Positions 37,203 to 47,903 of a stretch of 64,000 nucleotides of DNA are shown piece by piece; the stretch's first letter is position 1; each line of letters begins with the position of its first letter. The DNA lies in NCBI GenBank assembly GCA_032622095.1, contig CP136069.1, forward strand, positions 123,866,126 to 123,930,125, in the 5' to 3' direction. Origin of the DNA: Siphonodentalium dalli (taxonomy: Eukaryota > Mollusca > Scaphopoda > Gadilida > Siphonodentaliidae). A model generated the notes under the pieces. The model did not search any database and was not told the DNA's origin. It saw nothing but the letters and a program-made list of their open reading frames with translations. The position numbers were made by a program, and so were the translations under genes.

Positions 37203-37436
37203 CCCTATAATTAACCAGTTTAAACTGGGGACGAGTTGTTGATTCTATTTTATTACATATCTATCAACGTAATTCGCATGATCGCACGAGTTTCCAGGCG
37301 TGTGATAATTCTCAGAATCGCACTAGTGCAATCTGTCGACGGAACTATTTCATTCAGTGTTAAAACTCAATTAAATTCACATTTTCTGTACCGGAGATGT
37401 ACGATAGTGAGTCAACTTACTATGATACGGAGATAT

Positions 37437-37615
37437 GTAATAAAAATAGAACCGCATGAGTGTCTGGATTTTGACGAATTATCGCACTCGATTTGTTGGC
37501 GGAACGCGATACCTCTCGCGCGGGACGCAGTCCCGCACTCGAGGTATCGCTCCGCCAACAAATCGAGTGCGATAATTTCGTCAAAATCCAGACACTCATG
37601 CGGTTCTATTATTAC
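37437..37615. repeat. 180-bp near-perfect palindrome (copy 2)
   Basis: Same as 33882-34060. At three of the four sites where the two copies differ, this copy keeps arm complementarity and copy 1 does not. Confidence 0.9.
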
Positions 37616-38115
37616 ATGATCCAACACCTCGGCAAAACATACTTAAATCAACAAACGCGATGCGAAACTAACAACGGCTTCTATATAAGGCATGCGATGA
37701 CGTTTTACATAATTATGCGTGGTTTGCCTGCGCAAACAAATAGTCCCATATAAATAAAGACCCTTTGTCGTATTTAATGGCGTATATTTAATGAAATAAC
37801 TTTTCAAACTCTTCATTCATTAGAGTTTATTGGAAAAATATTGGAAGCCCTATATAGTATTTGTGAGACGTAACGTACTGGAATTTAAAGAGACGACAAA
37901 CCGGAAGACAAAGGTCATCTGGCACAATTTCCTGTTATTAAACGAACGTTTAATATCACAATTTATGGAATGTGTTTATTGAATGGAATAAGGGTAGGAT
38001 CATGTAATAAACATTAATATGCAACAAATTAATTAATTTGAGTCGATGGTACATGCTAAATGCACCCACATATTCAAAGAACTGCAGATAATAATATGAT
38101 AATTATACCTAAAAT

Positions 38116-38758
38116 AGTATTTGACTGCCAGTCCTGTACTATAGGTTACGTTGTGCGATAAGCTAAAATAGTATTTGACTGCCAGTCCTGTACTATAGGT
38201 TACGTTGTGCGATAAGCTAAAATAGTATTTGACTGCCAGTCCTGTACTATAGGTTATGTTGTGCGATAAGCTAAAATAGTATTTGACTGCCAGTCCTGTA
38301 CTATAGGTTACGTTGTGCGATAAGCTAAAATAGTATTTGACTGCCAGTCCTGTACTATAGGTTACGTTGTGCGATAAGCTAAAATAGTATTTGACTGCCA
38401 GTCCTGTACTATAGGTTACGTTGTGCGATAAGCTAAAATAGTATTTGACTGCCAGTCCTGTACTATAGGTTACGTTGTGCGATACGCTAAAATAGTATTT
38501 GACTGCCAGTCATGTACTATAGGTTACGTTGTGCGATAAGCTACAATAGTATTTGACTGCCAGTCCTGTACTATAGGTTACGATGTGCGATAAGCTAAAA
38601 TAGTATTTGACTGCCAGTCCTGTACTATAGGTTACGTTGTGCGATAAGCTAAAATAGTATTTGACTGCCAGTCCTGTACTATAGGTTACGTTGTGCGATA
38701 AGCTAAAATAGTATTTGACTGCCAGTCCTGTACTATATGTTACGTTGTGCGATAAGTT
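38116..38758. repeat. 54-bp minisatellite, 12 units
   Basis: Same unit as 34561-35362 with twelve starts (38116 to 38710). Private variants include 'ggttatgttg' and 'acgatgtgcg'. Confidence 0.95.
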
Positions 38759-39229
38759 TCCGTAACTACAATTAATTAACGGATGTGGTCTTTGGTAACA
38801 TTTAGCACACATCGTGTAAACATATGTCGAGTCGCCCGCTGAATATAGAATCAAATTTATACATGTCTTCTATGTATGCATAATGCATATCATGTAACAT
38901 TTTATTTGCTACATTTGCCTGAAAATTGTACGAGGATATCTCGATAACGAGTATTATATTCAACGCATTACGGTTTTGCTGCCATCCGTAAAATATATTT
39001 ATTCCCGTCTAGTCTTACTCAGTATATAGGCAGTAAAGTTGGCAGAATTTGGCTGACTACCATGTTTTATTTCAAGAGCGACGTCCATTTCCATTGATAC
39101 TCACACTTGGCATATTGGTAAAGTTCTTGTTATTTCTTCAGCCTAAACAAATCCTGAAAATACTGGAAATTTGAGTACATTTCAGTATTCCTTTGTATAC
39201 CGGTCCACCGACTCGGTCTTCCATTGCAG

Positions 39230-39295
39230 GTGCCGACTGACACATCTCACCTACACGGAAATGGTCATCATCTTAACGGTCACGTGCATGGCTAG
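39230..39295 (+). CDS. Duplicated terminal exon of the EF-hand gene
   Basis: Copy of 35836-35901 with an intact 'ccattgcag' acceptor, open frame and TAG. The second codon is CCG (Pro) instead of CTG (Leu). It lies 3.4 kb after the first copy's stop and poly(A) signal. It could be spliced as an alternative last exon in place of the first, or be unused. Confidence 0.5.
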   Translation: MPTDTSHLHGNGHHLNGHVHG

Positions 39296-39358
39296 TTGAC
39301 TGGTATGAGACGTATAGACCAGATATACGAACGTTGCTTTTCTACGTATGGTATACAC

Positions 39359-39364
39359 AATAAA
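39359..39364 (+). promoter_or_regulatory. Poly(A) signal AATAAA, duplicate copy
   Basis: Same position relative to the duplicated terminal exon as 35965. Confidence 0.4.
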
Positions 39365-40267
39365 ACAATGTGTGTGCATCCAGATTTTGACATTTTCTCA
39401 ATTATGGAGATATACCTCTGATATATGGATTTCAGACACTATAAACTCATAATTTACCCAAAAAGGTGGCAAGATACCATGCATGCATGCCTGGCATTTT
39501 TAACATTCGTTTTATATTTTCCAATAATATCAGGAAGCTATGAGACTAATGAGCTATCGCAACAAACCAACCCGGATACTGCAAAAACGAGATATCGAAC
39601 AGATTGGGCTAAACAAAAATCGATGTTGGTATTCAAATTTCACAACCTTGAAAATCGTAACCGAAGTCACTTGAACACTTATATCTTCATCAACGACTTA
39701 TAATAGTCATATTTATATATTGGCGGGATACACAGTATATAAACTAGCAACATTGACACACATATATAACCCATTCGCTCTGTTTTGGTGTTGACTAATT
39801 TATATAGGCGAAGAAAACGATGAATACTCACTCCGATGCGAGACAACTTGCCGCCATGTTTGAGCAAATTATATATGACGTAAAGGTTCCCGGCCATGAA
39901 CTTTGAGCGAGGTTTCTCGAAGTTCCATTATACCAGAGGCATATACTTACAAGGTTCTGGTTGGAGAAATGCAACCATTATAGACTTTGAACACTTTATA
40001 TGTGTGGCGGTTAAGCATCAACCATGCATAATGAGAGGGCTAAACTCTACATTCCAAACAAGGTCCGGATACATCAATTCGCATTGGATTCTCAGTTTCA
40101 GTAGGAAGTGCAGTCATAAATCATACCATATTCTTTTTCCGTATTTTATATTACTCATACGAAAAAATACGCATTCAAGTGCCACGTATATATGCGGAGT
40201 GTATCCATTTTAAACATATTATCTTGAAATGACTTTTATATTCGAGTAATTACAAAAAGCAGAAGTC

Positions 40268-40744
40268 TTAAAGGTACTCAACCCGATAAAACTCCTCTCA
40301 ATTACTATTTCAATGGCTTCGGAGGTCAAAAATATTTGATTCGAGTCGAGGAAGTCACCCATCAAAGCTCAGATTTGTTAGATATCGATTTTAGAAATCT
40401 ATTATTTTTCATTATCGGGAATACTATCTGGCCCAGAACTCAGTCAAAATTGCGTTAAAATTACCACTTGATTTTAGAATTATTCATCCTTGTCTGTTTG
40501 AATAGATTTGGAGTACACATCCAGAGCAGATTACGGCAGTTATTAGTACTCATCTCGAGAACATAACAAATTTGAAAAATCAATATCTAATAACTCTGAG
40601 CTTTGTTTGATTGGTTCCTCGACTCGAATCAAATATTTTTTACCCCCAAAGCCAAAGAAATAGTAATATAGGACCCTCTGATCGGATTGTTGTTGTTGGA
40701 ATCTGTTGAGATGGGGACCCTCTTTACGGGTTGAGTACCTTTAA
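40268..40744. mobile_element. Foldback element with TTAAAGGTACTC ends
   Basis: The left end 'ttaaaggtactcaacccg' and right end 'cgggttgagtacctttaa' are inverted, and the arms match inward for about 150 bp ('gattcgagtcgagga', 'ctattt'). The centre is non-coding. An end fragment of the same element lies at about 32354, and the ends resemble those of 62372-62713. Confidence 0.8.
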
Positions 40745-40748
40745 ATGA

Positions 40749-41640
40749 CTACTTTTAATTGCTATGTTTTCTATTATTTCCAAAGCTAGAAAATGGATTC
40801 TCCCTTTGACGTCTATTATCTAACTCTATGAAAAAACGGTTATACCAATATTGACATACGGCTGTGAAGTGTGGGGAGTGGCCAACAATGAAATAATTAA
40901 GCGCACTGAATTATGGTTCCTCAAATTTGTATTAAAACTTAAAAAATCAACACCGACGGCGATGATTTATGGAGAAACAGGCTTACTACCGATAACGAGT
41001 AAAATTAAAAGTAGAATATTAAACTATTGGTCACGACTAGTGAGCGGAAATCAAACTAAAATATCTTATATCTTGTATGCCACTATACACAACATGATAA
41101 ACCGACACAAAACTGGTCTCGGTTGGATCCGCTATATACAAACTACACTCAATTATATCGGATTGTCGCATATCTGGTTGTCCCATAATATTATAAGGGA
41201 AAACTGGTTTCGTCAGACAATTAAAGTGAAGCTAAGAGATGAATATATACAGGAATGGCAAACCATAATTAATTCCTCTGACAAATACCAATTCTATAGA
41301 ATGATCAAAAACAATTTGAAGAAGAAATTTACCTTCTAAAGCTCCCAACAAACGAAGCATTATCGTTGTTGCGATTCCGCACGCGAAATCATCGATTGGC
41401 AATTGAAACGTCAAGTTGGAAAAACTTTCCCACCAGTAACACGTGCACGTTATGTGGAAAGTCTATTGGAAGCGAGTACCACACACTACTGATATGTGAG
41501 AGTCTCAACGATACCAGGGTTAAATTTATTCCGCGATACTATTATACACACCCAAATGACGATAAACTCATCTAACAATAAATCTCAGGTGCTGCACAAT
41601 GTCTATCGTTTCATAAAATTGATAAATGAAAAAATAATTA
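40749..41640 (+). pseudogene. LINE reverse transcriptase C-terminal region, broken
   Basis: Starts right beside the foldback element. The frame reads 'AMFSIISKARKWILP', a TAA stop, then 'LYEKTVIPILTYGCEVWG', 'KKSTPTAMIYGETG', and 'WFRQTIKVKLRDEYIQEW'. A frameshift near 41320 leads to 'LLRFRTRNHRLAIET' and a zinc-finger-like 'CTLCGKSIGSEYHTLLIC'. A second frameshift near 41575 leads to a 'YRFIKLINEKII' end. This is the distal thumb and C-terminal part of a non-LTR retrotransposon reverse transcriptase; the catalytic part is missing. Confidence 0.85.
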
Positions 41641-42225
41641 CCAGCAGTATAGTATAGATGTATATCGACATTCCTTTATTTGATTAGTCACCAAATGAGA
41701 CCCATACACCCCCCAACCCCACAAATATACTGTGTTCCCAATGTGGGAAATGGACCATCGGACGGTCCGCGTGAGTTTACAGAGATGTACCCGCACCATC
41801 GGTGCAAACCTGCAGGTAGTGGTGAACTCGCACCGCATACATCGGTGTAAGTAAGGCAGGTAGAATGTTTAAGTGGCAAATAGCTGACGTGATTCCTTTT
41901 TGAAGATTTTATGAGACAATATACACTTGAACTTGAACCGAAGACTATGATTTAATTTTACATAATACCATGTCGTGTCACTTTAATCACTGCCTCGATT
42001 GTATACGGCTACATTGAAAAAAATGGTCCATGTATACATGTGCATATAATATTGTGATCTCTCCGGGAACCAAGCTTATAATACAGTAACCATAAAGACA
42101 TGATTATATAATACAATATCCAGAGACAGTATATATTCAACAGTCCATGATGATAAGAGTAACCAAAATAAAGTCGTGTACGTTATTGGTTTAAAGATTT
42201 ATACTTCTAAAATTCACTCACTCAC
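41641..42225. other. No feature recognised
   Basis: Nothing I can support in this stretch. Confidence 0.4.
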
Positions 42226-42525
42226 CAATAACCAAGCGTGTCCACCGGCTGTCAGCACAGACTGCAATCGACGATTACCGAAAGCAGAATGACCCGGCCC
42301 CGAGAGATCACACACCGACCGAAATAACCCCGTGAAAATTCGACTAAATCGTGCGTTTATTACTGTCTGAATCATCGATGCGATAGATTGCCTGCATATG
42401 CCCCCGCCCAGCCTGGTGGGATTGTGTGTCTCGGTGAGTGGTGTCATCCCGATAAGCTGTATAATATAGTTATCCGTTATCAAATCACGTAAACCTTTGA
42501 TGACTGGATGCTCGCTCGGCGAGAC
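42226..42525 (-). CDS. Probable exon of an unidentified gene
   Basis: The minus-strand frame is open from about 42535 (a TGA) to a good donor 'gtgagtgag' just left of 42226. It reads 'SPSEHPVIKGLRDLITDNY', later 'TETHNPTRLGGGICRQSI' and 'VCDLSGPGHSAFGNRRL', ending 'LTAGGHAWLL'. Composition is more GC-rich than its surroundings and residue use is protein-like. The upstream border is uncertain; an AG at about 42526 is a candidate acceptor. I do not recognise the family and see no partner exon; neighbours within the gene may lie in the flanks or be unrecognised. Confidence 0.4.
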
Positions 42526-42630
42526 TATTCAGTTGTGAAAGGATGATTGACCAGTTAAAGTGACACAATAGACCCGTTCGCCTTATTTGTATCACAAAGT
42601 ACCCGATCGACATATAATCACATACTTATG

Positions 42631-42633
<3 letters not shown>
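42526..42633. other. Unassigned
   Basis: Upstream side of the probable exon; possible acceptor region on the minus strand. Confidence 0.3.

Positions 42634-42709
<76 letters not shown>
42634..42709. repeat. (TA)n microsatellite
   Basis: About 38 pure TA units. Confidence 0.97.
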
Positions 42710-42714
<5 letters not shown>

Positions 42715-44377
42715 CACAACAATATATATTGTATTTGTTTGGAAGATCTAATTTATAGAACTAAGCATTAACATTAAGTTTTGTGGAATCTCGACTAATG
42801 GGTCAATTCAAACATCCAGGTGTTGTCAACATGTTCGATATGAGCTTCTCCCCTGAATCATACGTGTACATTCCTATATATATAACAGAGTTCTGTGTCA
42901 AAACTGATCCATGCTTTAATTATACTAAAGAAGAAATGTGATGAGATTGTCTCAGACCTGTGCACGTCAAACATATATGACCATATATATATATATATCA
43001 AAAGTTTCTCCCATATTAGGATCAGAATGGCTTGATGTGTCACTTTTACAGTCTCTCTCAATGTATAATAAGAATAACGTTATGCAGCCAAATGACGAAA
43101 AATCACCATACACCTCGAGATACCTATAACACGTCGGGTATTATGTATATATATTTCATTACATGTATTTCACTTTATTATTTTTTCTCAAATACTGTAT
43201 TTGTATATATGGTTTAATGAGAATAAAATTTCCAACCCAAAACCTAATTCTGTGACGTTCGATACTGTTAAAATAACAGACGACGAACAAATTTATGTAC
43301 TTAAACACGTGCATAGTGATAATTATTGCGGTTATGACGACATTATTCCACGAATTTAAAACAATGGACCGTTCCACAGCTGTCAATCAAATAATTATTA
43401 GCTGATATTTTCGACCAATCAGCGACTGAGCCGGCCAATGGCTGCATTGAAAATTCTGCTCCCTTCTTCCTTCACCCTAATTTTGATATCAATGCACACA
43501 TTCAGTGTTAAATTGGCTATTTTCAAACAACTTTTTGTTGTCAAATCATAATATACTGAGATTTATATTTGCGGCATTATGTTATAAATTTATCCGTGAG
43601 TATAACAATGTTTTCCATTTAGCATGACACTTGTCATAATTTTCACATTTAATGGCAAAACGAGATAGTTGCATTTCCACCCCAGTACCAAAACTCTACC
43701 TACTGAATAGTATAATCTGTCTCCACACAACGAGTGAAAATTAATCACTATTTCTCAGCAATTATGCATCAGATGTGATACGAGAGATAATTAAAGGTCA
43801 TGGCATACTCACATTGCCACCATTTAGCTTCAGGCTAATATACTACTTTATTAATGAACTTAACCGGATAGGTTTAATGAAAAATGCCAGTCTTCATTCG
43901 TGTTGTGACAAAATTATTAACTAAATTATATCAATTAACCTGACCAAATGTCCGCATATTCGTATGCACATATTAAGTCTTTTGTTGCTGGGGTCTGATT
44001 ACTTTTTCGAAAGAAAGAAACTGTCACTCCTGATATAGGGTCGTTGTATGTAAATTATTCATGACGTACATGCAAATGTAACAATTTAGAGCCAATGCGC
44101 GTGGTAGGCGAAACAAAATCGCGCGAACTGGCAGGTATACAACAAATATATAATATAATAATAATAAATGTAGTATATAGTTCAAAGCCAATCAGCGCGC
44201 GGTGCCGGTGACGATTGCATTTATAGTAGCTTATAATGGTGGGTCCATTTACATTCCGATCGTTCCGTTCTGGTGTCGGTATGTTTGTGTGACTAGTCGA
44301 AGATATTAGATCGCTGGATCAAACTCGTCTTTAGACTTCCTTGGCACGCCAAGACAGATTTGAGCCAAGGAACCAAG
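42710..44377. other. No gene recognised; 5' flank of the GPCR
   Basis: AT-rich, with no supported feature. The transcription start and any 5' untranslated intron of the GPCR should lie in the right part, but I cannot place them. Confidence 0.4.
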
Positions 44378-45469
44378 ATGGCAAACAACAACAGCACGAG
44401 TGATATAGAAATGCACGGGAGTCATGTAGGCCCATGGCTTGCGAAGATGATAGCGATTGGAGATCCGTGTCTTTTGTTCGTTGGGTACACGGGAAGCGTT
44501 CTGTCAGTGATTGTCTTCAGCCAGAAATCCATGCGACGCAGCAACATAGCGCGATATTTCATCTGCCTCGCCGTGCTCAATGCACTCTGCCTTTCGTGCG
44601 AGGTGTTAGTCCGCTGGTTCCATTACGTAATAGGTATCAACTTGACCAGTCTGAATCTCTACAGCTGCAAGATAATGGAATCGCTTTTTTATATGACAGA
44701 AGTATCATCATCGTGGATACTGGTGTGTGCAACATTGGACAGGACAATAACGATAACCCTACCTCGTTCCCAGACAATTCGCTGCACTCCAAGAAAAACA
44801 TATGTGAACATCGTCATTGTTATTGTGCTTTCATTCGTGCACGCTGGACCCATTCCTTTTGGGAGGACTCTGAAGACCGTAGGTAATCGCAAGGTATGCA
44901 CATACGACGGAAGTGCGTCATATCTGTACTACATGGACCATATCTTCGAATGGCAAGATTTTTTGGTCTATTCCGGTATTCCGATAATAGTGTTATCCTT
45001 CTGCAACGTCGTACTTTTCAAAACAGTTGTTGGAAATGAACGTATGTTGTCATCAGTGTTGAGTAGAGAAGGACGCCTCCAGCGCATTGGGAATCGGAGC
45101 ACTACGTCATCAATCCTTGTGATGTTGTTGCTTACTAATATTCAGTTTATTGTTACCACAATTCCAATCTCCGTCGTATTTATCGTTAGTAAGTCCACAG
45201 CGGTTGGCGGTCCGATTATGAGCAACATGGCATCAACATTTATTGTTAGTACATTCATAGCATCAAGTAACAACGCTCTAAATTTTTTCACATACTGCGT
45301 TGCTGGCAAACGTTTCAGACGGGAGCTGCGTATTGTGTTCAGCAAATGTCTCCACACAGCAAATGTTGCAAGCAATAGCGGAGAGTTGACCCACAGAACT
45401 GGTAACGATTCAGGCACTCAGACGTCAGTTGCGGGCACTCCGAGTTCAGTTGATATAACTCATATGTAG
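44378..45469 (+). CDS. Rhodopsin-class G protein-coupled receptor, probable peptide receptor, intronless
   Basis: A single-exon 363-residue protein. ATG at 44378 is chosen because it is the first ATG in frame and sits in a good context (aagatgg); the frame is open a little further upstream without ATG. Seven hydrophobic segments lie at about residues 28-49, 58-82, 97-120, 140-162, 193-216, 243-270 and 285-308. Cys97 at the start of helix 3 and Cys174 in loop 2 can form the usual disulfide. The helix 3 end is Asp-Arg-Thr (121-123) instead of DRY; the helix 7 motif is 'NFFTY' (302-306) instead of NPxxY; helix 6 has 'TTIP' where CWxP is common. N-glycosylation sites are at Asn5 and Asn88. The 'NALNFFTYCVAGKRFRREL' end is typical of invertebrate orphan and FMRFamide-like receptors. 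The ligand is unknown. Confidence 0.9.
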   Translation: MANNNSTSDIEMHGSHVGPWLAKMIAIGDPCLLFVGYTGSVLSVIVFSQKSMRRSNIARYFICLAVLNALCLSCEVLVRWFHYVIGINLTSLNLYSCKIMESLFYMTEVSSSWILVCATLDRTITITLPRSQTIRCTPRKTYVNIVIVIVLSFVHAGPIPFGRTLKTVGNRKVCTYDGSASYLYYMDHIFEWQDFLVYSGIPIIVLSFCNVVLFKTVVGNERMLSSVLSREGRLQRIGNRSTTSSILVMLLLTNIQFIVTTIPISVVFIVSKSTAVGGPIMSNMASTFIVSTFIASSNNALNFFTYCVAGKRFRRELRIVFSKCLHTANVASNSGELTHRTGNDSGTQTSVAGTPSSVDITHM

Positions 45470-45684
45470 CTGCTATGGACACACATCAATAGCTATGTTC
45501 CGTTTGTAACTTTTGGATTGTAAGCTTGTATACTGGTAAATAACAACATATCATAGTGACAATGAATCCTTTTTTTCATATGGTAAACGGTTTTCAAACG
45601 TCCTTCATTGTAAACTAAGGTGTGAATGTAGTAATTTACAAGCAGATAAACTTAAAAATTATATAGCAATCTCAGCTGCTACAT
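45470..45684. other. GPCR 3' flank
   Basis: Untranslated region or flank; no AATAAA hexamer found before the next element. Confidence 0.4.
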
Positions 45685-47903
45685 TAGTCCAGGAGATATT
45701 GATCGACCTCTGCACCCCCCCATGACTCAACTTCACCCCTCTAATTTTCTTTCTTAATGTCTCCTCTAATTGTTTTCGGTTGTCAACAAGATAAAAAAGT
45801 GGCCGCAGAGACTCCAGACTCCATTTTTTTTATATGCACCTGGTCTCTTTGATCGCCGTTATAGTAAATATGATGTCACATGAGTATTGTTTTCCGTTCG
45901 ATTCGTTATCGTAATATACAACCCTTACAAATTAGCCAAAAATCCGACACAAAATTCCAATATGGCAGCCAAGATGGCGGCAGAAATGTGAAAATTTGCT
46001 ATTTTTCGGACATTTCACCACCTTTCGTTTGTCTCTGTGGGAAAATATTGGCACTTTGACGCGATTTTATTAATTTATTGTCCGATATCAAGTTTTCCCA
46101 AATGCCGGTATAATCCGGTCAAAGCCGAATCGATACTAATAACGCAATGTCTGTTTCGAAATAATGAATGTTATTGCTATCATAACAAAACCCATGCATA
46201 TATATGTGCAGGAGATACTCGAGCTAGGATTCCTCTTATACCTGAGTTGAGGAATATTCACCCAAATCCAAGATGGCGGCCAAAATGGCCACCAGAAATA
46301 GAAAAATCGCTTTTTTAACATCAGAGAGCGTTATTGTCACGACAACTCCACACCTGCTTACTATTGTGAGTGGGGAACACTGAGTCGGAGAACTGTCCTT
46401 ATATTGCATCCAAATAAATGTCCCCCAAATCCAAAATGACGCCCACAATGGCGGACAGATTTTAAAAAATCACCGAAAATCACTCATATTCACATCATTG
46501 GGAATTATTGTATAGACAACCCATGCTTACAGTTTTCATTCATCAGATGCAAGGTAATTACTTCATCTCAGTATTTCCAACCCAACTGTCAGCATGTGTG
46601 GAGTTTCGACAATAATGCCCAATGATGTCAAAATGAGGGAATTTCGATGATCTTTCAAAATCTGTCAGCCATTGTGGGCGCCATTTTGGATTGGGGAGAC
46701 TTTTCTTTGGATGTGATATAAGGACAGTTCTTCGCTTCAGTGTTCCCAACTCACAATAGTTGTCGTGACAATAACGCTCACTAATGTTAAAATTAGAGAT
46801 TTTCGGCGATTTTTCTATTTCTGGTAGCCATTTTGGCCGCCATCTTGGATTTGGGTGAATATTCCTCAACACAGGTATATACAGCTTGAGCTGCATGTAG
46901 ACCCCCTCCCCCTATGGGGATTTTTTTGTGGTTATGATATCTTTGTAGAACTATATCAGTCCTTCAATTTGCCGGTTGTTTGCCATCTGGCTATGGGGGC
47001 TTTATAGAGTTATCGGTCATTGAATCCAAGATGGCCGCCCACATTGAATATCTGACCAGGTAAATTTCAATTCGCAATTACTCAGGACGTTTATGAGGTA
47101 TTACGTCGTGCGACATGTCATTCTATTGATAATTGAGTACTCCTTATTTATAGGTATGTATAAATTCCATATATAACAAATGGCTGCCAAAATGGCCACC
47201 GGAGGTGGAAAATATGACATTTTTTCACTAATATGTTCTATATCAGGTTATGCTGTTCGGAACTGTTTGAGAATTGTCACTTTATTTTGTATATTTTATA
47301 TTAACTGATCCTTGGGGCAATGAACTAAGAGGAATCCTAGCTCGAGTATCTCCTGCACATATATATGCATGGGTTTTGTTATGATAGCAACAACATTCAT
47401 TGATTCGAAACAGACATTGCGTTATTAGCGTCGATTCGGCTTTGACCGGATTATACCGGCATTTGGGAAAACGTGATATCGGACAAAAATATCCAGCAAG
47501 GAATTATATTATGGTCTCAGTGTGTTCGCCGATGACTCTTCTAGACGATAAATGTATGAAATCGCGTCAAGGTGACAATATTTTCCCACAGAGACAAACG
47601 AAAGGTGGTGAAATGTCCGAAAAATAGCAAATGTTCACATTTCGGCGTAAGGGTTGTATATTACCATAACGAATCGAACGGAAAACAAGACCGCATGTGA
47701 CATCATCAAAGAAACCTGGTGCATATAAAAAAATGGCCGCCATGATGGACGCCATCTTGTCTTGAGTCTCTGCGGCCACTTTTTTTTCTTGTTAACCGAA
47801 AAAAATTAGAGGAGACATTAAGAAAGAAAATTAGTGGGATGAAGTTGAGTCCTGGGGGTGGGGTGGGTTGGGGTGCAGAGGTCGACCAATATCTCCTGGA
47901 CTA
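45685..47903. mobile_element. 2.2-kb foldback element with long inverted arms
   Basis: The left end 'tagtccaggagatattg' is inverted at the right ('aatatctcctggacta'), flanked by a possible CAT duplication. Arms: 45685-46230 pairs with 47320-47903 (the 'agaggagacatt' block and the 'gcatatatatgtgcaggag' block), and 46230-46530 pairs with 46560-46880 ('tccaagatggcggcc'). The right arm has an extra unmatched section at 46880-47320. Many 'aagatggc(g)gcc' motifs occur. No transposase frame. Confidence 0.8.

Larger units (their letters stand above)
37205..40596. repeat. Tandem segmental duplication, copy 2 (3.39 kb)
   Basis: Second copy of 33650-37202. After the 54-bp array the offset is a constant 3394 bp. 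Copy 2 runs straight into the intact right half of the foldback element, so it carries the original right junction. Confidence 0.95.

Noticed and set aside
44434-44886. 150-residue frame inside the GPCR
   Set aside because: Out-of-frame shadow of the receptor.
45900-47780. Repeated 'aagatggcggcc' words as YY1-type promoter sites
   Set aside because: They are parts of inverted transposon arms and occur far from any gene start.
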